A stretch of DNA of 64,000 nt. It comes from an uncultured Alistipes sp. (GTDB lineage Bacteria; Bacteroidota; Bacteroidia; Bacteroidales; Rikenellaceae). The stretch covers positions 47,195-111,194 of the forward strand of contig CAAGBI010000014.1 of the NCBI GenBank assembly GCA_900768015.1, in the 5' to 3' direction. The translations under genes were made by a program, and so were the position numbers. Positions 25,076-32,849 of this stretch are shown piece by piece (the stretch's first letter is position 1; every line of letters begins with the position of its first letter). Below the pieces are notes generated by a model. The model worked only from the letters and a program-made list of their open reading frames with translations, made no database searches and was not told where the DNA came from.

Positions 25076-27805
25076 ATGGATAATAGCAAGAAAATAAGAC
25101 TTATACAGGTGGCGAAGGAGTTTAAGGTGGGCTTTAATACGCTTGCTGACTATCTCCAGCGCAAGGGCCTGCAGAGCGACTGCTCGCCCTCATCACCCGT
25201 ATCTGCAGAGGTATATGCAGTACTCGAGAAGGAGTTTGGCCGTAACCGCCAGTCGGGTAACGAGCGCAATGCTGTGCGTGAACGCATACAGTCGAAGGGC
25301 TCGGTGAGCATCAACTCACAGAACGCCAAGGAGGCTGAGGAAGAGGAGGTTGTTATAAAGAGCAATGTCATCAGCGTGAAGGATGAGGTTCGCGGTCCCA
25401 AGATTTTGGGTAAGATAGACCTCGGTGGCAAGAAGAAGGAGGAGACGCCCGCACCCGTAGAGGTGAAAGAGGAGCCTAAGCCAGCACCTGCACCCGTAGT
25501 TGAGGAACCTAAGCGTGAGGAGCCCAAGCCCGCGCCCGCAGCGCCTAAGGTAGAGTCTAAGCCCGCACCCGTAGTGGAGGAGCCCAAGCAGGGGGAGGTG
25601 GCAGCAGAGCCCAAGCGCGACTCTGTATATCGCCCCCAGGTATCGCAGCTCGATGGCCCCAAGATTCTCGGTACGATGGATGTATCGAACATGGTTCCTG
25701 GTGGCAAGCACAAGCGTAAGCGTCTCGAGAAGGAGAAGGTGAATGTTGCGAAGGAGGGTAAGAATGTTGGTAAGCCCGAGAAGGGTGGCCAGAAGGGTGG
25801 TAACAACAACGCCAACGCCAACCAGAACAACAACCAGCAGGCACAGCAGCAGTCGAAGAAGAATAAGAAGCAGAAGCAGCAGCCCAAGCCCGTTGTACGC
25901 CCCGAGGTATCGGACGAGGAGGTACAGAAGCAGGTTAAGGACACCTTGGCACGCCTTACAGCCAAGGGTACGAAGTCTAAGGGTGCGAAGTATCGTAAGG
26001 AGAAGCGTGAGGAGGTTCGTGAGCGCATGAACGAGGAGATGGAGCGCGAGGAGATGGAGCGCAGCGTGCTCAAGGTTACGGAGTTCGTAACCGTGAGTGA
26101 GCTCGCTACCATGATGAATGTATCGCCCATGGAGGTCATCTCGGCATGTATGAACCTCGGCCTTATGGTATCTATCAACCAGCGTCTCGATGCCGAGGCT
26201 TTGGTGGTTGTGGCTGAGGAGTTCGGCTTCACCGTGGAGTTCGTATCGGTAGAGATTCAGGAGGCTATCGAGGCAGATGCCGACACCGAGGATGAGCTCG
26301 TAGCGCGTCCCCCTATCGTTACCGTAATGGGTCATGTTGACCACGGTAAGACATCGCTCTTGGATAACATCCGTAAGACAAATGTTACGGCTGGCGAGGC
26401 GGGTGGTATCACCCAGCACATTGGTGCCTACTCTGTAGAGCTCAACGGTCAGAAGATTACATTCCTCGATACCCCAGGTCACGAGGCCTTCACCGCTATG
26501 CGTGCGCGTGGTGCCAAGATGACCGATGTGGCTATCATCATCGTTGCTGCCGACGACAGCGTCATGCCACAGACCGTGGAGGCTATCAACCACGCCTCGG
26601 CAGCGGGTGTGCCTATGGTGTTCGCTATCAACAAGATGGATAAGCCCCAGGCAAACTCTGACCGCATCCGCGAGCAGCTCTCGGCGATGAACTACCTCGT
26701 GGAGGATTGGGGTGGTAAGTACCAGTGCCAGGAGGTATCTGCAAAGAAGGGCATGAACCTCGACAAGCTCCTCGAGAAGGTGTTGCTCGAGGCCGAGATG
26801 CTCGAGCTTAAGGCTAACCCCGACCGTAAGGCTTCGGGTGCCGTAATCGAGTCTATGTTGGATAAGGGTCGTGGCTATGTTGCTACAATCATGGTGCAGA
26901 ATGGTACTCTCCGTGTGGGTGATGTGTTGCTCTCGGGTACATACACAGGCCGCGTGAAGGCTATGTTCGACGAGAACGGTAAGAAGGTTGCCGAGGCAGG
27001 CCCCTCAACTCCCGTACAGGTGCTCGGTCTTAACGGTGCGCCACAGGCGGGTGATACATTCAATGTTATGGATGACGACCGCTCGGCACGCGAGATTGCT
27101 AACAAGCGTGAGCAGTTGCAGCGTATGCAGGGCATCATGACACAGAAGCATGTTACCCTCGACGAGATTGGTCGCCGTATCGCTATCGGCTCGTTCAAGG
27201 AGCTTAACATCATCGTTAAGGGTGATGTGGACGGCTCTGTGGAGGCTATGTCGGGCTCACTCATCAAGCTCTCGAAGGAGACCGTACAGGTTAATGTTAT
27301 CCACTCTGCTGTGGGTCAGATTTCGGAGTCTGATGTGCTCCTCGCTGCCGCATCTAACGCCATCATCGTGGGCTTCCAGGTGCGCCCCTCAGCCGCAGCG
27401 CGTAAGGCTGCCGAGAAGGAGCAGATCGATATCCGCCTCTACTCTATCATCTACGACGCTATCAACGAGATTAAGGACGCTATCGAGGGTATGCTCGAGC
27501 CCGTCATGAAGGAGGAGATCGTATGCTCTACCGAGGTACTCGAGACCTTCAAGATTTCGAAGGTGGGTACTGTTGCGGGCTGTGTCGTTCGCGAGGGCCG
27601 CATGCAGCGTAACACACCTATCCGCGTAATCCGTGACGGTATCGTTATCTACACCGGTAAGCTCGGCTCACTCCGCCGCTTCAAGGACGATGTGAAGGAG
27701 GTTACCGTAGGTCAGGATTGCGGTCTTAACATCGAATCGTACAACGATATCAAGGTTGGCGATATTATCGAGGGTTACGAGCAAGTCGAAGTCAAGCGCA
27801 AATAG
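25076..27805 (+). CDS. infB: Translation initiation factor IF-2
   Basis: 909 aa. The N-terminal IF2_N helix bundle ([21 protein letters not shown]) is followed by a long charged linker to about residue 330 with Glu/Pro/Lys repeats and an Asn/Gln-rich patch. The GTPase core has G1 [11 protein letters not shown]3 DTPGHEAF and G4 NKMDKP; domains II, III ([20 protein letters not shown]) and IV follow. IF-2 delivers fMet-tRNA to the 30S subunit. The linker's repetitive composition produces long spurious antisense reading frames. A 127-bp repeat element starts three bases after the stop codon. Confidence 0.97.
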   Translation: MDNSKKIRLIQVAKEFKVGFNTLADYLQRKGLQSDCSPSSPVSAEVYAVLEKEFGRNRQSGNERNAVRERIQSKGSVSINSQNAKEAEEEEVVIKSNVISVKDEVRGPKILGKIDLGGKKKEETPAPVEVKEEPKPAPAPVVEEPKREEPKPAPAAPKVESKPAPVVEEPKQGEVAAEPKRDSVYRPQVSQLDGPKILGTMDVSNMVPGGKHKRKRLEKEKVNVAKEGKNVGKPEKGGQKGGNNNANANQNNNQQAQQQSKKNKKQKQQPKPVVRPEVSDEEVQKQVKDTLARLTAKGTKSKGAKYRKEKREEVRERMNEEMEREEMERSVLKVTEFVTVSELATMMNVSPMEVISACMNLGLMVSINQRLDAEALVVVAEEFGFTVEFVSVEIQEAIEADADTEDELVARPPIVTVMGHVDHGKTSLLDNIRKTNVTAGEAGGITQHIGAYSVELNGQKITFLDTPGHEAFTAMRARGAKMTDVAIIIVAADDSVMPQTVEAINHASAAGVPMVFAINKMDKPQANSDRIREQLSAMNYLVEDWGGKYQCQEVSAKKGMNLDKLLEKVLLEAEMLELKANPDRKASGAVIESMLDKGRGYVATIMVQNGTLRVGDVLLSGTYTGRVKAMFDENGKKVAEAGPSTPVQVLGLNGAPQAGDTFNVMDDDRSAREIANKREQLQRMQGIMTQKHVTLDEIGRRIAIGSFKELNIIVKGDVDGSVEAMSGSLIKLSKETVQVNVIHSAVGQISESDVLLAAASNAIIVGFQVRPSAAARKAAEKEQIDIRLYSIIYDAINEIKDAIEGMLEPVMKEEIVCSTEVLETFKISKVGTVAGCVVREGRMQRNTPIRVIRDGIVIYTGKLGSLRRFKDDVKEVTVGQDCGLNIESYNDIKVGDIIEGYEQVEVKRK

Positions 27806-27807
27806 TT

Positions 27808-27934
27808 AATTTGTTGTGATAGCAGGCAATCTGCGGCGTTGGGCTTGTGGTTGAAATGCTCACATACATCAAGTATGCTCCGCTTTCAACCACTGCGACC
27901 CATCACCACATCTCACCTGCTCTGACAACAAATT
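27808..27934. repeat. 127-bp TIR element with covarying hairpin (copy 2) plus an extra half-site
   Basis: Ends AATTTGTTGTGATAGCAGG (27808-27826) and CCTGCTCTGACAACAAATT (27916-27934) are inverted copies. The central hairpin 27847-27893 has basal stem GTGGTTGAAA/TTTCAACCAC, internal loop TGCTCA/CTCCGC, apical stem CATAC/GTATG and a 5-nt loop. The right end TCTGACAACAAATTGG is repeated 48 bp further on, at 27969. Confidence 0.85.
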
Positions 27935-28064
27935 GGTATCGCGCTAATGAGGGTCGGAATTCATCCATTCTGACAACAAATTGGCGTGGCGCTTAAGATG
28001 GTAGGTTCGACCTTAACCATACAATGGAAATAATAAACAATTACCTAAAATACAACTTAAAGAG

Positions 28065-29381
28065 ATGAACAACATTAAGTTTACAACTGCAGCCGAGGCT
28101 GTTAAGTGCATCAAGTCGGGTGATCACATTCACCTTAGTTCAGTAGCGTCAGCTCCACAGTGCCTCATCAAGGCTATGTGCGACCGTGGCCGCAATGGTG
28201 AGTTCAAGGATGTACACATCCACCACCTCCACACCGAGGGCCCAGCACCCTACTCAGAGCCAGAGTTCGAGGGCGTATTTCAGCTCGACTCATTCTTCGT
28301 GGGTGGCAATGTGCGTAAGGTGACTCAGGCAGGCTTCGCTGACTACATTCCAATCTTCCTCTCTGAGACTCAGAAGCTCTATCGTTCAGGCGCTGTGCCC
28401 TGTAATGTGGCTATGATTCAGGTATCTCGCCCCGACAAGCACGGCTATGTCTCTCTCGGTACATCGGTAGATGCTACACTCGCAGCTGTAGAGTGCGCAG
28501 ACTATGTTATCGCCGTAGTGAACAAGTATGTGCCCCGCTCGTTCGGTGACGCTATGATTCACAGCTCACGCATCAACTTCTTCGTTGAGGACGACCAGCC
28601 ACTCGAGGAGGCACACTTCACAACACCTAACGAGGTGGAGACAAAGATCGGTAACCTCTGTGCAGGCCTTATCGAGGATGGTGCTACACTCCAGATGGGT
28701 ATCGGTGCTATTCCTAACGCTGTTCTCGCGCAGCTCGGCAACCACAAGAACCTTGGTGTTCACACCGAGATGTTCGCTGATGGCGTGCTTCCCCTCGTTG
28801 AGAAGGGCGTAATCAACGGCGCAATGAAGAATATCGACAAGGGTAAGATGGTATCTACATTCCTTATGGGCTCACAGAAGGTTTACGACTTCATCGACGA
28901 CAACCCAGGCGTACTCATGATGGATGTGGGCTACACTAACGACCCATTCGTAATCGCTAAGAACGACAAGGTTACAGCCATCAACTCTGCACTCCAGGTA
29001 GACATCACTGGTCAGGTATGCGCTGACTCACTCGGCCGTAAGTTCTACTCTGGCGTAGGTGGTCAGGTTGACTTCATCTATGGTGCGTCACTCTCTAAGG
29101 GTGGTAAGGCTATCATCGCGATGCCTTCAATCACCACTAAGGGCGTGTCAAAGATTTCGGATGTCCTCACTGAGGGTTCGGGTGTTGTAACTACTCGTAA
29201 CCACATCCACTGGTTCGTAACAGAGAATGGTGCTGTTGACCTCTATGGCAAGAGCCTCCAGGAGCGTGCGCGCCTCATCATCTCTGTAGCACACCCCTCA
29301 GCACAGGAGGAGCTCGACCGTGCAGCATTCAACCGCTACGGCAGCCACCACCACTATATTAAGGGATATATGGGTAAGTAG
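28065..29381 (+). CDS. Acetyl-CoA hydrolase/CoA-transferase family protein
   Basis: 438 aa family-I CoA transferase of the Cat2/acetyl-CoA hydrolase type. It has GIGAIPNAVLAQL, GVHTEMFADG (the Glu is the expected covalent CoA-thioester residue) and GSGVVTTRNHIHWFVTENG. Family members use acetate or butyrate with 4-hydroxybutyryl-, butyryl- or succinyl-CoA in fermentation; sequence alone does not choose among these. Codons are biased toward the strongly expressed type (few rare codons), fitting a central fermentation enzyme. The last codons are part of a 26-bp perfect inverted repeat with downstream DNA. Confidence 0.87.
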   Translation: MNNIKFTTAAEAVKCIKSGDHIHLSSVASAPQCLIKAMCDRGRNGEFKDVHIHHLHTEGPAPYSEPEFEGVFQLDSFFVGGNVRKVTQAGFADYIPIFLSETQKLYRSGAVPCNVAMIQVSRPDKHGYVSLGTSVDATLAAVECADYVIAVVNKYVPRSFGDAMIHSSRINFFVEDDQPLEEAHFTTPNEVETKIGNLCAGLIEDGATLQMGIGAIPNAVLAQLGNHKNLGVHTEMFADGVLPLVEKGVINGAMKNIDKGKMVSTFLMGSQKVYDFIDDNPGVLMMDVGYTNDPFVIAKNDKVTAINSALQVDITGQVCADSLGRKFYSGVGGQVDFIYGASLSKGGKAIIAMPSITTKGVSKISDVLTEGSGVVTTRNHIHWFVTENGAVDLYGKSLQERARLIISVAHPSAQEELDRAAFNRYGSHHHYIKGYMGK

Positions 29382-29466
29382 TCGGATTTTCGCAACTTAT
29401 CGTATGTGTAAAGCCTTCCCACTTGGGAGGGCTTTCCTTTTATCCCTTAATATAGTGGTGGTGGCT
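29343..29466. repeat. 26-bp perfect inverted repeat spanning the CoA-transferase 3' end
   Basis: 29343-29368, inside the last codons, is the exact reverse complement of 29441-29466 downstream. The 72-bp loop contains the stop codon and the terminator hairpin. Confidence 0.9.
29410..29440 (+). terminator. terminator of the CoA-transferase gene
   Basis: AAAGCCTTCCC pairs with GGGAGGGCTTT (one G-U) around ACTT, then CCTTTT. A second hairpin, CCCCCTTT/AAAGGGGG, lies near 29503-29520. Confidence 0.85.
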
Positions 29467-29586
29467 ATGCCACACCACCTATATTTACAATCCCTCTAAA
29501 TCCCCCTTTGAAAAGGGGGACTTGGAGCTGTTGTCGCTATCATCACACTGACGGATAATAAAACTGAATTTTTCTTGTTAAACACC

Positions 29587-29615
29587 TTGCTAATTCATTT
29601 TTTTTCGTACCTTTG
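29587..29615 (+). promoter_or_regulatory. promoter of the 29639 gene
   Basis: TTG (29587-29589), 18-bp spacer, TACCTTTG (29608-29615). Confidence 0.6.
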
Positions 29616-29638
29616 TTAAATTCAAAAATAATACGATT

Positions 29639-30169
29639 ATGAAAAGAATGCTATTTCTAATCTTGTTAGCCGTTATTGGAGTTATAAAGGTTTCTGCTCA
29701 GGAGGTAGATATGTCGCAAGAAAACTCTGCAGATGCAAGAATCGAGGAACTGTCACAAGGATTTGCTGAGTTGTCACAGAAATTAGAACAACTACAAGAA
29801 GATTATGACTATTTGTCTTTTACACATCTAATACAAGTATTGGTATTTGAAACGAAAATATTTGATGTTGAAATACGAATTTCATCAAATGAAATAAAAA
29901 ACTGGTGTTATGATAGTAGCTTTGATATAGACCTATATCTTGCATATGAAGATCACTATGATATGCTTCAGGAAAGATATAACTTATTCGTTGGCAATAA
30001 AGATGAACTTTCAGAGTTGATACAAAACCTCACTTTCTCAGGCACAAGACTTGATGCTATAAATTTGCTTTATAATATGCTTGATCATAACCTAACAAGT
30101 ATAGAGAATAATTTGCAATCTTACTTAAATTACCTCAACATATATAAGAAAATGGGAAAAAGATACTGA
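29639..30169 (+). CDS. Hypothetical exported coiled-coil protein
   Basis: 176 aa that I do not recognise. A signal peptide (MKRMLFLILLAVIGVIKVSAQ, cleavage near S-A-Q) precedes a mostly helical chain with heptad-like runs, such as IEELSQGFAELSQKLEQLQ, rich in Leu, Glu, Asn and Tyr. No enzyme motif is visible. The gene is much more AT-rich than its left neighbours, matching the restriction-modification genes to its right, so it probably arrived with that island. It has its own promoter and a terminator shared with the convergent methyltransferase gene. Confidence 0.65.
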   Translation: MKRMLFLILLAVIGVIKVSAQEVDMSQENSADARIEELSQGFAELSQKLEQLQEDYDYLSFTHLIQVLVFETKIFDVEIRISSNEIKNWCYDSSFDIDLYLAYEDHYDMLQERYNLFVGNKDELSELIQNLTFSGTRLDAINLLYNMLDHNLTSIENNLQSYLNYLNIYKKMGKRY

Positions 30170-30236
30170 TTTTAACTATTAATATATAAAGGGTTATATG
30201 AAGATGTAATCTTTGATGTAGGACATTGCATAATGT

Positions 30237-30262
30237 AAGGCTTTCCCACACGGGAAGGCCTT
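30237..30262. terminator. terminator between the coiled-coil protein and methyltransferase 1
   Basis: AAGGCTTTCCC and GGGAAGGCCTT (one G-U) around ACAC. It resembles the hairpin at 29410. Confidence 0.8.
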
Positions 30263-30271
30263 ATTTAACTC

Positions 30272-31429
30272 TTAATCAAACAATGTCAACTCTTTTTGCT
30301 CTGGCTCAATTCCGTCTATTTTTTCACCCTTTAAGTAACTCTTGACAGCGTCTTTAATGGCCTTTGAAAGGAATGTTGGAACGGCATTTCCAATTTGAAG
30401 GTGTTTATCTCCTCTTTTGCCGCAGAAAATATAATTATCTGGGAATCCTTGTATGCGAGCACCCTCACGGGTTGAAAGTGGTCTAGGATCTCGTGGGTGA
30501 ACACATCTTGAAGATGATACGCAACCTAAATTTCGTGTTACAGTTGTGCATGGCCTATTCCACCATAGACGACAGTAACAATTTGCAAAACCACTCGTAG
30601 GACGCAACTCTTCAGCAACATCTTTGGGAGAACCACCATCTGGTAACGCTTCCATCAGGGCTACTAATTTAGCATTTGTCTTAGGAACTTCGTGCTCTTG
30701 TATTTCTGTTGGTGCATTTTCACGCATAAGTCGTTGGTATTCATTCTGTGGTTCAGAACGATACACAGAGCCTTGCTCGCCTGTTTTAATAGAAGGCAAA
30801 TCCCCGAGTGCTTCTCCTAGTGTAATATATGGCTTTAAGCTTTTGTCGCTTGGAATACCTAATTCAGGATTGTAATGTGTTGGTTTTGGATATATAAAAG
30901 GTCGTTTATCTAATGTGCCAACTAAGATAACCCTCTCTCTTACTTGTGGCGTTCCATAATCGGCAGCATTTAATAATCTTTTTTGCATGTGATAACCAAT
31001 CGATTCAAACAATGAAATGATTGTTTGAATCAACTCTCCACCTTGCATCGACAATAGTCCTTTTACATTTTCAAATACAAAAACTTGAGGTCTTAATTCT
31101 TTTAGAATGCGGTAGTATTCTTGGAACAATTTTCCTCTTGGGTCATCAATCAATCTCTTGCCGACAGTAGAATATGCTTGACATGGAGGTCCACCTACAA
31201 CAATATCTACATCGCCCTGTTTAATACCTAAATCTCTTGTTAAATCCTCAATCGAAAAATCTTTAATATCCTTATTATATACCTTAACTGTTGGGTGGTT
31301 CTTACTATATGCTTCAGCCATTGGTGCAAGAATCTCATTAGCAGCAAGAATCTCAAACTCTGGGTCATGCGCAAAGCCATAACTCAAACCACCAACACCA
31401 GCAAAAAGGTCTATTACTTTATATGACAT
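30272..31429 (-). CDS. DNA (cytosine-5-)-methyltransferase, type II system 1
   Basis: 385 aa with the m5C methyltransferase motifs in order. Motif I is VIDLFAGVGGLS (SAM). Motif IV is GGPPCQAYS with catalytic Cys83. Motif VI is ENVKGLL, motif VIII is QVRERV and motif X is QIGNAVP near the C-terminus. The stretch between VIII and IX holds the target-recognition domain; the recognition sequence cannot be read from sequence. It diverges from a small HTH gene and an endonuclease gene, making a C-controlled type II system. Its -33 box lies under the palindrome at 31476-31492. The DNA is AT-rich relative to the chromosome, consistent with horizontal transfer. Confidence 0.93.
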   Translation of the reverse strand: MSYKVIDLFAGVGGLSYGFAHDPEFEILAANEILAPMAEAYSKNHPTVKVYNKDIKDFSIEDLTRDLGIKQGDVDIVVGGPPCQAYSTVGKRLIDDPRGKLFQEYYRILKELRPQVFVFENVKGLLSMQGGELIQTIISLFESIGYHMQKRLLNAADYGTPQVRERVILVGTLDKRPFIYPKPTHYNPELGIPSDKSLKPYITLGEALGDLPSIKTGEQGSVYRSEPQNEYQRLMRENAPTEIQEHEVPKTNAKLVALMEALPDGGSPKDVAEELRPTSGFANCYCRLWWNRPCTTVTRNLGCVSSSRCVHPRDPRPLSTREGARIQGFPDNYIFCGKRGDKHLQIGNAVPTFLSKAIKDAVKSYLKGEKIDGIEPEQKELTLFD

Positions 31430-31451
31430 ATAAATTATACATTCTTTCTCG

Positions 31452-31515
31452 CAAAGATAGTAATTTTTTCAGTAATATTCCAAAATGGAATACTTAAAAG
31501 GCTTTATTAACTTTG
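31452..31515. promoter_or_regulatory. divergent promoters and C-box of R-M system 1
   Basis: The methyltransferase promoter (minus) has -33 TTTG at 31484-31481, a 21-bp spacer and -7 TATCTTTG at 31459-31452. The palindrome TATTCCA-AAA-TGGAATA (31476-31492) covers that -33. The controller promoter (plus) has -7 TAACTTTG at 31508-31515, only 4 bp before the ATG at 31520, and no good -33. This suggests activation by the C protein and a leaderless message. Confidence 0.75.
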
Positions 31516-31519
31516 TAAT

Positions 31520-31741
31520 ATGAAACACACTGAGTTAAAGAAGGAAAAATTAAGATTAGCTGGTAAATTATATTCAACTAGGACTGAGTTGGGTATTAAA
31601 CAGCTGGATTTACAAAAAGAGGGAATTATCTCTCAAAGTCATCTTTCTAAAATTGAAAATGGAGAGATAAATGTTTCTGCGATTATGCTTAACATTTTAG
31701 CTAAGCGATACGGAAAAGAGATGTCATATTTTTTTGAATAG
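31520..31741 (+). CDS. Small XRE-type HTH controller (C) protein of R-M system 1
   Basis: 73 aa, almost entirely one Cro/C1 helix-turn-helix: LYSTRTELGIKQLDLQKEG, then ISQSHLSKIENGEINVSA as recognition helix and following turn. C proteins bind a palindromic box and switch on their own gene and the endonuclease after a delay, while limiting the methyltransferase. The gene is 3 bp before the endonuclease start, a usual C-R arrangement. The predicted transcription start falls at or within a few bases of the ATG. Confidence 0.88.
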   Translation: MKHTELKKEKLRLAGKLYSTRTELGIKQLDLQKEGIISQSHLSKIENGEINVSAIMLNILAKRYGKEMSYFFE

Positions 31742-31744
31742 CCT

Positions 31745-32590
31745 ATGAATACTGTGCGAGATAGAGCGTCTGGTTGGCAGCACGCTAAATTATCAGGACA
31801 TGAGAACGAATCTGATGTTGAGAATTTATTCAGCGACATGCGCTTCTGTGAATCTTTCTCAAAAAGATTAGGTATTAAGAAGATTAAATCTGCATCTGTA
31901 GGTGGGTTACAAGAGTCTGGTGTCACAAGTGTATTTGGCGATAAAACTAAATCTAAAACTGACCTTCAACTAACACTTGAAGATGATAGTGTTGTAAATA
32001 TCTCTATTAAAAAGAGTTGTGCAGGACAAGTATATCTTATAGGAGTAGATAGATTTATTGAAGGATATGAACTTCAATTTGGTGAATCAATACCAGACGA
32101 AATAAAAGGGCTCTTATATCTATATTTTTATGGACATCCCGACACCAATAAATTACTTAGTAATCCTGTTGTCACAAATGGCCAATCAGTAAGATTAATA
32201 CAATACCAACGAAGACATAATAGACTTGTTTGGGAGTCATTGTATAATTTAGATGAAAAATTGGCAAAGTCTCTGTTAAACTGGTTCAAATCTAATATTG
32301 ATAAGATTGCAGATTTCTGTTTCTCAAAAGGCCTTGCAAAAGACTCTAAGGAATGGGCCGATTATGTATGGTATATTAATTTGCTTGGAGAGGATAATGT
32401 AGATACGATATTCTCTATCGAAGAGATTAAATCATCCGTCAAGCAACATGCAGATTTAGTAGTTGCTAGTAAGATAAATGGCGGTTCGACGACACAATTG
32501 CCGTTTGGTTTTGTTCAGTGGCATCAAAGTAAAATGCAATTCCATCACATGTTTGAGAAATTAGCTGCAATCGTATCAAAAAAATTATAA
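31745..32590 (+). CDS. Type II restriction endonuclease, R.MspI-like
   Basis: 281 aa. A PD-(D/E)xK-like core is visible: Asp73 in KSKTDLQLTL, then SIKKS (Ser87-Ile-Lys89), resembling the KTDA...NIKHS active site of R.MspI as I remember it. The C-terminal PFGFVQWHQSKMQFHH also recalls that family's late N-W-T-Y...KMQF segment. Position after the C gene and opposite an m5C methyltransferase supports the call. MspI-like specificity (CCGG) is only a guess. Strongly AT-rich. The stop codon overlaps a degenerate repeat element. Confidence 0.8.
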   Translation: MNTVRDRASGWQHAKLSGHENESDVENLFSDMRFCESFSKRLGIKKIKSASVGGLQESGVTSVFGDKTKSKTDLQLTLEDDSVVNISIKKSCAGQVYLIGVDRFIEGYELQFGESIPDEIKGLLYLYFYGHPDTNKLLSNPVVTNGQSVRLIQYQRRHNRLVWESLYNLDEKLAKSLLNWFKSNIDKIADFCFSKGLAKDSKEWADYVWYINLLGEDNVDTIFSIEEIKSSVKQHADLVVASKINGGSTTQLPFGFVQWHQSKMQFHHMFEKLAAIVSKKL

Positions 32591-32661
32591 TAATGGTTGC
32601 TTTGGGAGGCTTGTTTTTGTAGCCTCTATCATCACATCTGCACCATTCTAAAGAAAAATTG
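32581..32661. repeat. degenerate short relative of the TIR element family
   Basis: AAAATTATAATAATGGT and ACCATTCTAAAGAAAAATT form imperfect ends around hairpin GAGGCT/AGCCTC. CATCACATCTG recalls the conserved flank of the 127-bp copies. It overlaps the endonuclease stop codon. Confidence 0.5.
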
Positions 32662-32672
32662 GGTGTGGGTGG

Positions 32673-32773
32673 TGTCATTCTGAACGGAGTGAAGAATCTC
32701 CTACGCGACAACACACAATAACAATGTCGCTTGTCGACTTCGAGGAGATCCTTCGCTAATGCTCAGGATGACA
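32673..32773. repeat. REP-type inverted repeat
   Basis: TGTCATTCTGAACGGAGTGA at 32673 onward is an imperfect reverse complement of 32744-32773 (ending CAGGATGACA), with about 42 bp between. This motif type is widespread in bacterial genomes. Confidence 0.7.
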
Positions 32774-32792
32774 TACCCCCCCCCACAAATCT

Positions 32793-32827
32793 ACAAAAAA
32801 AGTGCCGGCCCGCGAAGGCCGACACTT
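32793..32827 (-). terminator. terminator of the three-gene lipoprotein operon
   Basis: On the minus strand AAGTGTCGGCC pairs with GGCCGGCACTT (one mismatch), followed by seven U. Confidence 0.88.
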
Positions 32828-32849
32828 CTTCCGAAAAACCTTATAATAA

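Noticed and set aside
25316..26593. Long open reading frame on the minus strand opposite infB
   Set aside because: It arises from the repetitive, GC-biased codons of the IF-2 linker and G domain. It has no start context, its composition is not protein-like, and the plus-strand gene is certain.
32673..32773. Inverted repeat considered as an attachment site for the R-M island
   Set aside because: The motif is of a type dispersed widely in bacterial genomes, no integrase is near, and no matching copy bounds the left side of the island.
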